Positions 30,695-39,477 of a DNA stretch of 49,079 nucleotides are shown here, piece by piece. The stretch covers positions 1-49,079 of IMG/VR virus record IMGVR_UViG_3300022222_000004; one strand, given 5' to 3'. Under the pieces are notes generated by a model. The model searched no databases. It was not told the DNA's origin and saw only the letters and a list, made by a program, of their open reading frames with translations. Positions within the stretch are counted from its first letter, which is position 1. Every line of letters starts with the position of its first letter. Made by a program: the position numbers and the translations under genes. The DNA is from a virus.

Positions 30695-30873
30695 TGGCTA
30701 GCGGAATCAAGCAAATAAATTATCGAGATAGACAACTTGGAGTTGTAAACAATACTTCCACTGCCGTAACAGCCCAAATCTATCCAAGTATAAATTTAGT
30801 AATAATAACGCCAACAGTAGCAGCAGGAGCAACTTCTAAGCCTTACCTAACTCTTCTTGGTGTTGGTAGTTAA
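30694..30873 (+). CDS. Small virion-region protein
   Basis: A 59-residue protein overlapping the previous stop (TAATG). Strand-rich and ending YLTLLGVGS. The next small gene ends NLLGVG, a hint that the two are related. Confidence 0.5.
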   Translation: MASGIKQINYRDRQLGVVNNTSTAVTAQIYPSINLVIITPTVAAGATSKPYLTLLGVGS

Positions 30874-30884
30874 AATGGTATAAT
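30857..30884 (+). promoter_or_regulatory. Promoter, leaderless type
   Basis: TTGGTG (30857-30862), a 16-nt spacer and TATAAT (30879-30884) with an extended TGG in front. ATG 30891 is six bases after the -10 box. Confidence 0.55.
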
Positions 30885-30890
30885 TTACCT

Positions 30891-31040
30891 ATGGTAAAAA
30901 TTACCACAGACTTTACTCCAAATACTAAAGTACAAAACTCTGCTTCATTTCTGGCGGTAGGTACAGGGAACGCTTTTACCGATAATGGAGTTGTTATATC
31001 AAGTTTTCTCCCCCGTTTAAATTTGTTGGGAGTGGGATAA
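30891..31040 (+). CDS. Small virion-region protein
   Basis: A 49-residue strand-rich protein ending FLPRLNLLGVG. Predicted leaderless start. Its end resembles that of the previous small gene. Function unknown. Confidence 0.5.
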   Translation: MVKITTDFTPNTKVQNSASFLAVGTGNAFTDNGVVISSFLPRLNLLGVG

Positions 31041-31041
31041 G

Positions 31042-31113
31042 TTGACAAGAAGGGCGACTTAACCTTAAAATTTAGTAGAAACGGAAATAGAGGGCCGCAG
31101 GGCTCTCTTTTTT
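31042..31113 (+). promoter_or_regulatory. Late promoter plus hairpin-T module
   Basis: TTGACA (31042-31047), an 18-nt spacer and TAAAAT (31066-31071), then CGGAAATAGAGGGCC and the right arm GGGCTCTCT (31100-31108) with six Ts. The hairpin would sit about ten bases from the 5' end of the message for the scaffold and capsid genes. Confidence 0.75.
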
Positions 31114-31169
31114 GTGAGCAAAAACTTTACTACCAGGCAACGGCCTGCATAGCAAGGAGGTGATACAGA

Positions 31170-31865
31170 ATGAATGATTTTTACAATAAACCAACCGAGG
31201 AAACAACAGATGACACAGAAGAAACAGTTGAAAAAACGAAAGTTGGAGACAAAGAGTACACGCAGGATGAACTAAACGTATTGGTAGGTCTTGGGGAGTT
31301 CGCACAAAAAGTGCAGACAGAACAAAACCGACCATTAGACAGGATTTATCCTGAGTACATTAAAACAACTCAGAGACTGACGGAACTTGAAAAAGAAAAC
31401 GACAGTCTCAAAAGTGTAAAGACTAACACCAAAATCGAAGAAGGTGTTGACCTTACACCAGCGGAGAAAAAAGAACAAATCCGAAAGGAGCTTCGTGAGT
31501 ACGGAGCAGTTCTAAGCGAAGATGTTGACAGCTACATCGACAGACGGCTAGGAGCAAGAGATACTCTTGCAACTACCAAAGGCGTTATAGCTGATGCCAA
31601 AGAGAAATATGGCATCAACACAAACGAAGATGAGTTGTTGAATTTTATGGGTGCAGAGGGGATTAGAAGCCCTGAGACTGCATTTAAGTTGAAATATGAA
31701 GACCAAATTGACGAGTGGAAAGAAAAGCAAATTGAAAAGGCAAAGAAGCCAGGAATGGCTACAGAGTCTACGTCAACTGCTGGCTCAAAAGCTCCACAGG
31801 CAGTTAGGCCGACATATGACAATGCAGATGCGCTCATGGACGACATATTTAATAGGAATCAGTAA
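31170..31865 (+). CDS. Scaffolding protein
   Basis: A 231-residue, very charged, helical protein placed directly before the major capsid gene, the usual place for a scaffold. An acidic start (about 1-35), a coiled-coil centre (about 70-95) and a C-terminal helix (DNADALMDDIFNRN, capsid-binding in other phages) fit. AAGGAGGTGA precedes ATG 31170. Confidence 0.8.
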   Translation: MNDFYNKPTEETTDDTEETVEKTKVGDKEYTQDELNVLVGLGEFAQKVQTEQNRPLDRIYPEYIKTTQRLTELEKENDSLKSVKTNTKIEEGVDLTPAEKKEQIRKELREYGAVLSEDVDSYIDRRLGARDTLATTKGVIADAKEKYGINTNEDELLNFMGAEGIRSPETAFKLKYEDQIDEWKEKQIEKAKKPGMATESTSTAGSKAPQAVRPTYDNADALMDDIFNRNQ

Positions 31866-31918
31866 GACCCTAAGCGTAAGCTTAAATCTGGGGTTGAAAG
31901 GATGGTGAATTAAATTTT

Positions 31919-33184
31919 ATGGCAATGTTACAAAGTAATTACACAGCTGTTTTGAAAGAGATAGTATTACCTCTTATCCAAGACAACTTTCCAACGCAGA
32001 AAATCGCTTTGAATCAATTGAAAAGAAATGCTGGCGTGCAACCGATTAATAACGCGTTCCAAGCCGCACTTCGAACTTCAAGACATGGTGGAATTACCAC
32101 TCTCGCAAACGATGGTAATAACATCAACGCTTCAGATGGCGCAACTTTCACAAGAGGCTCTGTTACGGTCAAACAACACACTGGGGCTTTCAATATCAGT
32201 AAACTGGTAATGGATTCTACCCAAGGTGATCGAATGGCAATCAAACAGGCTTTTGTTGAGCAAGCAAAAACTCTAGTAGACGACTTTGGTCGAGACTTGA
32301 ACCGCCAATTCTACGGTGACGCATCGGGAATTGTAGGTCAGGTTGCAGGATCAGCTTCAGGAACATCAGTTACATTAAAGGCACTCGATTCTGCATCAGC
32401 AGATGACGGTCGTGCAGTAGATTACTACGGTACGGTCAATCGTGACCTTGATGCAGCAGAATACCTGTACAAAGGCATGATCGTAGGTGTAGGTACAAAC
32501 GCAGCAGCACTTGGGACAATCTCATCTGTTTCTCCTGCGGGCGCTACCGCATCAGGTACTGTTAACTTTACGGGCATAGTCGCATCAGCGGCTAACGATG
32601 TAGTTTCAATTCTTGATGGATCAGGTCAGGGCATAGGTTCCGCTCAAATGAACGGTATCCGAGATGCTCTTTCATCTACTACAGGTGCTAGTACATACGC
32701 AGGGGTAGCGAGAAACACGGAAGGCTGGACTCCACAGTTCGGCTCTGCCGCAGAAGCTCTCTCTCTTGATCGTATGGAACTTGCTTACATCGCAGCTAGG
32801 AAATACGCCAGAGACGGCGATCGTTACGCAATATTCGTTAACAAGACTCTGTACAAAAAGTACGGACAACTTCTTACCGCAATGAGGCGTGAGGTTAATA
32901 GAACCGAGCTGACAGGTGGATGGACAGGTCTTGACTTTGCAGCAGGCGCAGGACAGGTCGGAGTATTTCTTGACTACCAGGTTCCAGATGGAGAAATGAT
33001 TATTCTTAATCTTGATACTTGGACTCTATGTCAAATTTCTGACATGAACTGGGTTGAAGAAGGGCAGGATGCACTTCTAAGACTTCAAAACACACTAACT
33101 TTCCAGGCCGTTTTGGTTTGGTATGCAAATGTTATGTGTTTGGCACCAGCGGCAAATGCTAGGGAAACACAGAAGACGGATTAG
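31919..33184 (+). CDS. Major capsid protein, HK97-type
   Basis: A 421-residue protein. The N-terminal arm (1-30) is followed by segments resembling the HK97 fold: FNISKLVMDSTQGDRMAIKQAF (in part, the spine region, about 82-103), and a C-terminal DYQVPDGEMIILNLDTW region (about 358-374). An Ala/Gly/Ser-rich insert (about 140-235) may be an added surface domain. Place after the scaffold and a GAAAGGATGG site support the call. Confidence 0.85.
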   Translation: MAMLQSNYTAVLKEIVLPLIQDNFPTQKIALNQLKRNAGVQPINNAFQAALRTSRHGGITTLANDGNNINASDGATFTRGSVTVKQHTGAFNISKLVMDSTQGDRMAIKQAFVEQAKTLVDDFGRDLNRQFYGDASGIVGQVAGSASGTSVTLKALDSASADDGRAVDYYGTVNRDLDAAEYLYKGMIVGVGTNAAALGTISSVSPAGATASGTVNFTGIVASAANDVVSILDGSGQGIGSAQMNGIRDALSSTTGASTYAGVARNTEGWTPQFGSAAEALSLDRMELAYIAARKYARDGDRYAIFVNKTLYKKYGQLLTAMRREVNRTELTGGWTGLDFAAGAGQVGVFLDYQVPDGEMIILNLDTWTLCQISDMNWVEEGQDALLRLQNTLTFQAVLVWYANVMCLAPAANARETQKTD

Positions 33185-33264
33185 ATGCTTTGGTAAGTTT
33201 GGCATCTTGAGAGGCAATGCGACACGAATCAATAAGTTAGCAAGCACCTCACCAAACTACCGTA

Positions 33265-33307
33265 GAGGGTACAGGCAGGTGAGTGAGTTCGAGTCTCACA
33301 CCCTCGC
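33265..33307 (+). other. tRNA-like minihelix before gene at 33308
   Basis: GTGAG-TTCGAGT-CTCAC (33283-33299) has a 5-bp stem and a perfect T-loop consensus. It is followed by ACCCTCGC, and ACCCTC pairs with GAGGGT at 33265-33270. The result is a T-arm on an acceptor-like stem, with 12 bases where D and anticodon arms would be. No full cloverleaf can be drawn. It touches ATG 33308, which has no Shine-Dalgarno site. It could be a tRNA 3'-end remnant, a translation regulator or chance. Confidence 0.4.
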
Positions 33308-33664
33308 ATGAACGTGAACGACTCAGTGATTAGTCCAAGGGACTACAAGTATATGATAGAAAAACCAGACGGTGATCCTGGCTTTTCTGCTGAGAAAAAC
33401 ATGGCGATCATCAACGAAACGATAAGAGACAACGACAAGTTACAGGCAAAGAAAGAAAAACAGTACTCAGAAATGGTAGAGGAACGTGCTGATGCCGCAA
33501 GTTATTTCTTACAAAGCCTTCTGAAGGGTGGTTCTAAAGGGAATTCACCACGCGAGGCTGCTTTGGCGTATTACGGCAAGAAAGAACTAGGAAGACTCAG
33601 AGGAGAAGAAATCAAAAGGAAGCTTATGTCAGGCCAGTACAGTAGCGCAGATTTAGGACAATGA
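33308..33664 (+). CDS. Hypothetical helical protein
   Basis: A 118-residue charged, mostly helical protein just after the capsid gene. No ribosome site; the tRNA-like hairpin abuts the ATG. Possibly a head-completion or assembly factor; no family recognised. Confidence 0.6.
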   Translation: MNVNDSVISPRDYKYMIEKPDGDPGFSAEKNMAIINETIRDNDKLQAKKEKQYSEMVEERADAASYFLQSLLKGGSKGNSPREAALAYYGKKELGRLRGEEIKRKLMSGQYSSADLGQ

Positions 33665-33665
33665 T

Positions 33666-33797
33666 GTGCCACGTAGACAGCCGAGGACATATAAAAAGCG
33701 TGCGTCTTTTAGACAGATGTGCAATAGGGCTGGGATAAGCCCAAAACAAAGAACTATGTTAATTAGAGAATTTAAAAAACAGAAGGAGGTGAAGTAA
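33666..33797 (+). CDS. Small basic protein
   Basis: A 43-residue Arg/Lys-rich protein from GTG 33666, one base after the previous stop. It has an HTH-like stretch (MCNRAGISPKQRTML). Its last codons form an AGGAGGT site that now precedes a stop. Likely nucleic-acid binding. Confidence 0.45.
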   Translation: MPRRQPRTYKKRASFRQMCNRAGISPKQRTMLIREFKKQKEVK

Positions 33798-33802
33798 AAA
33801 AT

Positions 33803-33822
33803 AGAGGGTTAAGAACCCCTCT
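33803..33822 (+). promoter_or_regulatory. Hairpin in leader of next virion gene
   Basis: AGAGGGTT and AACCCCTCT pair with one bulged C. Related to the AGAGGGCC hairpins at other late genes, but no T run follows and no TTGACA was found upstream. It ends nine bases before ATG 33832. Confidence 0.5.
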
Positions 33823-33831
33823 AATACAAAT

Positions 33832-34515
33832 ATGTCAGGATTAAAAAATTATCACCCAGATATAGCATACGCAGACAATAAAGTTGCGCCTGATGAGACC
33901 GACTGGTACAGACAGTACAAGGTTATCTTACCTGCACTCAATACTACTGTTGGTACAGCACCAGCAGCAGGAACTAATGCAGTTTCGACAATTACTGTTA
34001 CTTTGCCCGTGGCTGATTACCCAAGAAGTTTAGCATTAAACTACATTGGTACAGGTACAGGTGGAGGCGGAAGTGCCACGATAAATGGCAGAGACCAATT
34101 TGGTCAGGTAATTACTGAAACAATAGGTCAAGCTACAGGAGTAGGTACAGCAGGTACTACAGCAGGGACTAAAATCTTTGCTCGAATTACAAGTGGTTCT
34201 TTCACCTTTGGTTCTCAACTTGGACCAGGAACTCCGCTCATACAGTTTGGTACAACAGGTACAACCGCTAAGTTTGGTTTACCCGATAAAATCCAAAAAG
34301 CATCTGACGTGATTATGTTCACTTCATCAGCAGGAATACTAACAGGTGGATCAGCCGTAAATAACGGTACGATCTCAGCCTTTGTTGATGCAGCAACTCA
34401 CGCCTTTAGAGCGCCGACCAATGTAACAGGTACAACTGTTTACACAGTGCTCTATAAGTCAACTTATGACTCATCAAGTGAAAATCTAAATGCTGGATTG
34501 ACGCAATTAGCATAA
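33832..34515 (+). CDS. Probable virion decoration protein
   Basis: A 227-residue Gly/Thr-rich, strand-rich protein with a GTGTGGGGSA loop (about 65-74). Composition suits a capsid decoration or tail-tube-like protein. It has a hairpin leader instead of a ribosome site. Confidence 0.55.
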   Translation: MSGLKNYHPDIAYADNKVAPDETDWYRQYKVILPALNTTVGTAPAAGTNAVSTITVTLPVADYPRSLALNYIGTGTGGGGSATINGRDQFGQVITETIGQATGVGTAGTTAGTKIFARITSGSFTFGSQLGPGTPLIQFGTTGTTAKFGLPDKIQKASDVIMFTSSAGILTGGSAVNNGTISAFVDAATHAFRAPTNVTGTTVYTVLYKSTYDSSSENLNAGLTQLA

Positions 34516-34550
34516 GTTTGTTACGATGACTTAGCCGAGGACTAAGTACT

Positions 34551-34586
34551 TAAAATTATGGGTATCATCCTCGGTGATGCCCATAT
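34551..34586 (+). promoter_or_regulatory. TAAAAT box and hairpin before glycosyltransferase
   Basis: TAAAAT at 34551-34556 is followed by a perfect 10-bp hairpin (34558-34567 with 34575-34584, one wobble), then ATATTTT and ATG 34590. A matching -35 at normal distance was not found. Layout otherwise as in the late modules. Confidence 0.5.
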
Positions 34587-34589
34587 TTT

Positions 34590-35414
34590 ATGACCGTTAT
34601 AAAGAAAAAACCTCTAGCAATACTTGTAACTGGCATTGGAGACACTTACTACAATTACTCCGTTAAAATGCTCAACTCCCTCAAAAAGACCAACCCCAAT
34701 ATCGAAAAGAAAGCCGACATAATTCTAATGACGCAAAAGGAGTTTGCCCAAAAAGGTGGTACTCCACGCGAGATGTTGTACATGACCCCTTGGTTTGCCG
34801 CTGATCTCATCAAACAGTACGACTGCGTAGTCAGACTCGACTCTGACATGATAATCACAGGAGACATCAGCCACGTTTGGGAGGGCGATTTTGACGTTGC
34901 AGTAGTACAGAACGGCAATCCTCGCGAGATGGTAGCGCAACAACAATCTATGGGTAAGCTCGTACAAGTTTGGGACATCAAAGGCTTAGAGGAGTATGTT
35001 AACTGTGGTTTTGTTGTTATGAAGTCAGAGGAATTTGTAAACCACTGGTTATCCATGTGTACCCCTGAAAGACAAAACACTTACCAATTCTACGAACAAG
35101 ATTTTCTCAACATTCTCTGTTTCTACGGGAACTACAAGGTCAGGTTCTTGGACAAGGAAGCAAACAACAAGTGGCACGGACTTATTGCCAAAGGTTACTA
35201 TTCTGAGGCTATTCTAAAGGACAAAAAACTCATTCTGCCAAACAAATCAGGTGCAGAGTTTGATATGTGGCCGATAGACGGTGACAAAGAAATTGTCTGT
35301 ATTCACATCGCAGGCGGAAATTCCCCAAGTAAGTTTGACGGCCTTGCGAAGTTTTTTCAGCCAGAGGTACATAACTATATTCAGTTCTTACTTTCCAATG
35401 ACCAAAAGACGTGA
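34590..35414 (+). CDS. Glycosyltransferase, GT-A type
   Basis: A 274-residue protein with the GT8-like order: AILVTGIGDTYY at the start, YDCVVRLDSDMI with a DSD motif (about 74-86) for metal-nucleotide binding, and YEQDFLNILCFYG (about 167-179). It transfers a sugar from a nucleotide donor. It overlaps the next glycosyltransferase and lies among virion genes, so virion or host-surface glycosylation is suggested. Acceptor unknown. Confidence 0.75.
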   Translation: MTVIKKKPLAILVTGIGDTYYNYSVKMLNSLKKTNPNIEKKADIILMTQKEFAQKGGTPREMLYMTPWFAADLIKQYDCVVRLDSDMIITGDISHVWEGDFDVAVVQNGNPREMVAQQQSMGKLVQVWDIKGLEEYVNCGFVVMKSEEFVNHWLSMCTPERQNTYQFYEQDFLNILCFYGNYKVRFLDKEANNKWHGLIAKGYYSEAILKDKKLILPNKSGAEFDMWPIDGDKEIVCIHIAGGNSPSKFDGLAKFFQPEVHNYIQFLLSNDQKT

Positions 35415-36591
35415 TTTAAAACTTATCTTCCACGGTGACGCGATTTTTAGTCAGTCGGGCTATTCGGTTGAGCTAGATTGGCTCATCAGACGTTTCATGC
35501 TCGAAGGCTTCCAAGTAGCACAAGCGGCAAAAGCTGGACTTCACGGGCATTGGATAGATTACCGCATAGACGAAGGTACACTTCGAATGTACCCTGGAAT
35601 TGGTGATCCGCACGGCTCAGACACCATGTTCTATGGTGCAAGACACTTTGGGGCTAATGTAGCAATCTCAATGATAGACGCTTGGGTGGTTGACCCACAG
35701 TGGATAAATAACCTCCATTCCATAGGTTGTAAGTGGATACCCTACCTTCCGATTGACTCAGACCCACCAGCTCCTGGAACTCTTAGAGTTCTTCCCTTTG
35801 CAGATAAAATTATCACCTTCTCTAAGTTTGGACAAAAACAACTGTTAAAGCATGGTTTTGTCGCAGATATGTTTTACGAAGGAGTAGACGTAAACCAACT
35901 CAAAGCAGTAGACAAAATGGAAGCAAGAAAAAAGATTGGTGTACCTACCGATTGTTTTCTTTGGGGAATGATAGCCGCCAACAAAGAGAATCCGCCAAGA
36001 AAAGGATTCCAAGAGGCACTGGAAGGATTTAAGATGTTTGCCGATATGCACCCCGAAGCTAGACTGTTTATCGAAACTCAACAAGTTGCACCAGGCAATT
36101 TCCCCATACAAGAGTACGCTAAACACTTGGGGATACTAGAAAAGCTATTCTTTGCAGATCAATTGTTTGCCGCCCACCTCTCAACGCGGGAAGACGCAGT
36201 TCTTTGGTTTAGCGCATTTGACGCACTACTACACCCAAGCCAAACGGAAGGCTTTGGATTGACAATTATTGAGGCACAAGCGATTGGTAAACCTGTTGTA
36301 ATCCACGATATACACTCAATGCCAGAGTTGATTATTGAAGGTAAGACAGGAGAAGCTGCACGCACAGCTTCACGCAGATGGACAAGTGCACTTTCCTTCT
36401 GGGAAGTACCAGACCCCATGAGTATTTTTGTTGCAATGCAAAAAACGTACTTGAGGCTAATGGATAACCCAGCACAGGTTGCAAAAGACTGTCGTGAGAA
36501 CGTGGTTAAAAACTTCAACATAGACACAATCTTTAGGGAAAAGTGGTTGCCATACATTTTAAAACTCCAAGATGAAATCTTACCTGTATGA
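35398..36591 (+). CDS. Glycosyltransferase, GT4/GT-B type
   Basis: A 397-residue protein. The C-terminal motif LHPSQTEGFGLTIIEAQAIG (about 278-297) with its two glutamates is the GT4 donor-site signature. The N-terminal half carries an HGDAIFSQSGYS loop (11-22). ATG 35398 is chosen; the longer frame from 35281 overlaps the previous gene too far. Works with the partner at 34590, possibly using the sugar made by the 10.9-19.6 kb operon. Confidence 0.8.
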   Translation: MTKRRDLKLIFHGDAIFSQSGYSVELDWLIRRFMLEGFQVAQAAKAGLHGHWIDYRIDEGTLRMYPGIGDPHGSDTMFYGARHFGANVAISMIDAWVVDPQWINNLHSIGCKWIPYLPIDSDPPAPGTLRVLPFADKIITFSKFGQKQLLKHGFVADMFYEGVDVNQLKAVDKMEARKKIGVPTDCFLWGMIAANKENPPRKGFQEALEGFKMFADMHPEARLFIETQQVAPGNFPIQEYAKHLGILEKLFFADQLFAAHLSTREDAVLWFSAFDALLHPSQTEGFGLTIIEAQAIGKPVVIHDIHSMPELIIEGKTGEAARTASRRWTSALSFWEVPDPMSIFVAMQKTYLRLMDNPAQVAKDCRENVVKNFNIDTIFREKWLPYILKLQDEILPV

Positions 36592-36652
36592 AGCAATATA
36601 CTTGAGGCAGCCTTGATGTACAACCAAGCAGCTAAACAATATCATGGTCAGT

Positions 36653-36726
36653 TTGCAAAACTTAACTTAATCTTTTAAAATTAAAACAAGAAACGGAACC
36701 TAGAGGGCCGAGGGCTCTCTTTTTTT
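36653..36726 (+). promoter_or_regulatory. Late promoter plus hairpin-T module
   Basis: TTGCAA (36653-36658), a 17-nt spacer and TAAAAT (36676-36681), then ACGGAACCTAGAGGGCC and the right arm GGGCTCTCT (36712-36720) with seven Ts. A 20-codon frame (36616-36678) overlaps the promoter and is probably not a gene. A good AAGGAGG site follows for ATG 36743. Confidence 0.75.
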
Positions 36727-36742
36727 GTGGAAGGAGGAAATC

Positions 36743-37036
36743 ATGGCAGATCAAATACAAGGCAATAACTTTACATCAATAGGCGCAGCTGCAACTACTT
36801 TGGTTGCAAATCGACAGGTTAGTCTTAGAACACTAGCCATACTCGGTACGGGTAACGGAACATTGGCAGTTTATGACTCTGAATCTACAGCAGGAACAGC
36901 AACAGGGAATCTAAAGTTAACAATCCCTTTTCTTACAGTTGTTGCTCCAGCAGTGCACCCACTGAATGTTAACTTTTCAAACGGAATAGTCACAACAGTG
37001 ACGGGGACTATCAACGCAGGAATAGGGTGGTCATAG
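36743..37036 (+). CDS. Small virion decoration-like protein
   Basis: A 97-residue Ala/Gly/Thr-rich, strand-rich protein behind a strong promoter module and a GGAAGGAGG site. High expression and composition suggest a decoration protein. Confidence 0.55.
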   Translation: MADQIQGNNFTSIGAAATTLVANRQVSLRTLAILGTGNGTLAVYDSESTAGTATGNLKLTIPFLTVVAPAVHPLNVNFSNGIVTTVTGTINAGIGWS

Positions 37037-37750
37037 GTGGCACAACAGATTGAAAGTTTAGACCAAGAACAAACGTCTGGCGGCAACAACGCAGGCTTTG
37101 GTGAGTTTGCCAGTGGACGATATCGTGGTATGGGGTTTACTCCTGCTAGAAGTTCATTAACTGCAATTGAGTTTGACCGCAACAAGGGTAGCAAAGGCAT
37201 TAAAATCTACCTTGCCACAGCAGATGCTGACTCAATTCCAACTCAGGCTTTGGGTTCAGAGCTTTACTCTTGGACGGTTACAAACGCCACGATCACAGGT
37301 GCTATTCAGAAATTCACCCTACCAATTCCCCAAACCTTAACAATAGGTGCACAGTACGTTTTCTACATAGCCCCGTGGGACACAACAACAGATTTATACG
37401 CAGACGATTACCAAGATATGGTTTGGACACCATCTAACGTATACACTGGCGGCAAACCTGTTGTAAACAACAATGGTACTTGGTCAGTGTCAGACGCAGG
37501 TAACTTAGACGCACAGTTTAAGACTTATGGCTATGAACCTGTGATTTATGACGTTGTACCAAAGACAGACTTTCAAAAAGATACTCCTAAGATCAACTAC
37601 TTTAGCCCTACACCCAAAACCGCAGACTTAGGGCACGAACTTACAGACAGACTTTATCCTTATGTGCAAACAGTAGGTATGTACACGGGACTTCCTTTTG
37701 GCTTAACTTACACTGTAGCGGGGACAGTTAATTCCCCATATGCACCATAA
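37037..37750 (+). CDS. Probable virion structural protein
   Basis: A 237-residue protein from GTG 37037, directly after the previous stop. A middle region (about 40-135) resembles a carbohydrate-binding-like jelly roll (YVFYIAPWDTTTDLY). Likely part of a tail or head fibre; no family recognised. Confidence 0.55.
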   Translation: MAQQIESLDQEQTSGGNNAGFGEFASGRYRGMGFTPARSSLTAIEFDRNKGSKGIKIYLATADADSIPTQALGSELYSWTVTNATITGAIQKFTLPIPQTLTIGAQYVFYIAPWDTTTDLYADDYQDMVWTPSNVYTGGKPVVNNNGTWSVSDAGNLDAQFKTYGYEPVIYDVVPKTDFQKDTPKINYFSPTPKTADLGHELTDRLYPYVQTVGMYTGLPFGLTYTVAGTVNSPYAP

Positions 37751-38295
37751 TGGCCGATAACTTTGCTGTCAGTCCTGGAACTGGCGTAACGATAAGAACC
37801 GATGATGTTGGCGGGATTCAATATCCTGTTGTCAAGTTAGATGTAGGCGCAGATGGGCTATCCGTACCTTTCACAGGCACGCTCGGAGCAGTCACTAATC
37901 TTGCAGGTGGATCAGTTATTGTTACTGGTGGCACTATCAATACAGGGACGGTATTTGCCAAAACTCTTGGTACAGAAGTTAACCCTGCTAACGAATGGAC
38001 AGCAATATCAACTGGTACAGGTACAGCCACAGGAACAGTTAAAGCCGCAGTTGCAGGATCTGTCATTTACGTTACAGGGCTCGTAATATCGGGCGGAACT
38101 AACGCTACGCAAATTGGTGTTTCTAGCGGAACTCCAACAATTGCAATTCTAGGTACTATGTCTTTTGCGGCAAATGGTGGTTTAGCCTTAACTCCTATCA
38201 ACCCTCCTCTTAGAACTACAAGCGGTTCTGCGCTAGTTTGGTCACAAAACGGCACTTCCAATGTCAGTATTACTGCTGTTGGATATGTTGAATAA
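37750..38295 (+). CDS. Virion protein with GSVIVTGGT motif
   Basis: A 181-residue Gly/Thr-rich, strand-rich protein with GGSVIVTGGTINTGTV (about 53-68), shared in part with the products at 28134 and 28898. TAATG overlap with the previous gene. Probably fibre or decoration. Confidence 0.55.
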   Translation: MADNFAVSPGTGVTIRTDDVGGIQYPVVKLDVGADGLSVPFTGTLGAVTNLAGGSVIVTGGTINTGTVFAKTLGTEVNPANEWTAISTGTGTATGTVKAAVAGSVIYVTGLVISGGTNATQIGVSSGTPTIAILGTMSFAANGGLALTPINPPLRTTSGSALVWSQNGTSNVSITAVGYVE

Positions 38296-39477
38296 ATGGC
38301 ACAACGACAATTTCGTTCTGATGATACTTCTACTTGGACTGAGAAATACGGCAACGGTTCTGCTGGTGCTGTAACCATTTCTGCCAATACAGCTGATTCT
38401 GCACGCACAGGTTACGCTAATACTACAGCTGCAATTACAGAGGGACAAACGGCTTTAACCGCAGGCTCAGGTACTGGTTTTGCCGCAGGTGATTTAGTCA
38501 TTATCCACCAATCGAGAAACGGTGGTTCGGGAGCAGGTGCGTGGGAGCTTAACAAAATATCCTCAGTTGGTGGTGGGACTGATTGGACAATGGCCTATGC
38601 CGCTACAAAGACTTACGCCACTACAGGTCAAGTCTACCGCTTAGTACAAAATTCAGCTATTACTATAAATACAGCCGTAACCTTAACAGGTGAGGCTTTT
38701 GATGGGACAACAAAAGGAATTGTTGCTTTGTTTTGTAATGGGACGGTAACGATTACGGGGAATATAAGTACAAGTAATAGAGGCTATCGTGGAGGGAAAA
38801 ATTCGGGGCTAAACAGTGCTGACGTAGGTAATCAAGGAGAGGGAACCCTTGGAGCGGGTGGAGCGGTTACTAATTCATTATCCACTTCTGCAAACGGCAA
38901 CGGTGCGAGCGGTGGGCACGGAGCTGTATCAGAGTCACAAGTACAACAAGGGGGAAGCGGTGGTGGTAACGGTGCTGCTGGTTCAGCTAAAACTAGTGGT
39001 AATGGCGGAGAAGCTGCGGGGAACGCTGGGTTGACTTTAGCAGTTTTTGGTGGTGGTGGTGGAAGTGGGGGAAGAAAAAACGGAGTTTCTGGAGGTGACG
39101 GAGCGGGTGGAGCTGGTGGTGGATTACTTTTAATAATTGCCAAAACAATTACTTTTACAGGGGGAGCTACTGGTAATGGGACGGCAGGGGATAATTATAG
39201 TGATGAGAATAGTTCTGCGGGTGGTGGTGGAGCAGGAGGCTCAATTCTATTGAAGGGGCAGACAATTACTTTAGGAACAACTCTACTAACTGCAACTGGT
39301 GGGGCAGCGGGAACTGGCGGAGCAGCTAATAGAGATGGGGCAGCAGGTGCAGTTGGCCGAATCCACGCAGACTACTCAGAGACAATTTCAGGTACAACTA
39401 CTCCGACACTAGATTCGACACAAGATGTCACGTTGGCGGATGTAGGCACAACAGGTTTACAATCTAAATACTGGTAG
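38296..39477 (+). CDS. Glycine-rich tail fibre/adhesin
   Basis: A 393-residue protein. Residues 1-165 are strand-rich; 165-345 are extremely glycine-rich with many GGGGGSGG and GGAGG runs; the end (SGTTTPTLDSTQDVT) is again strand-like. The centre suggests a polyglycine type II sandwich as in T-even gp38-type adhesins, which place receptor-binding loops between glycine helices. It is a good candidate for host recognition. Confidence 0.65.
   Translation: MAQRQFRSDDTSTWTEKYGNGSAGAVTISANTADSARTGYANTTAAITEGQTALTAGSGTGFAAGDLVIIHQSRNGGSGAGAWELNKISSVGGGTDWTMAYAATKTYATTGQVYRLVQNSAITINTAVTLTGEAFDGTTKGIVALFCNGTVTITGNISTSNRGYRGGKNSGLNSADVGNQGEGTLGAGGAVTNSLSTSANGNGASGGHGAVSESQVQQGGSGGGNGAAGSAKTSGNGGEAAGNAGLTLAVFGGGGGSGGRKNGVSGGDGAGGAGGGLLLIIAKTITFTGGATGNGTAGDNYSDENSSAGGGGAGGSILLKGQTITLGTTLLTATGGAAGTGGAANRDGAAGAVGRIHADYSETISGTTTPTLDSTQDVTLADVGTTGLQSKYW

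Noticed and set aside
33200-33307. A complete tRNA gene ending at 33307
   Set aside because: Only the T-arm and part of an acceptor stem can be formed; no D or anticodon arm and no matching 5' acceptor exist.
36616-36678. A 20-codon frame after the second glycosyltransferase
   Set aside because: It coincides with the promoter at 36653-36681 and has only a weak ribosome site.
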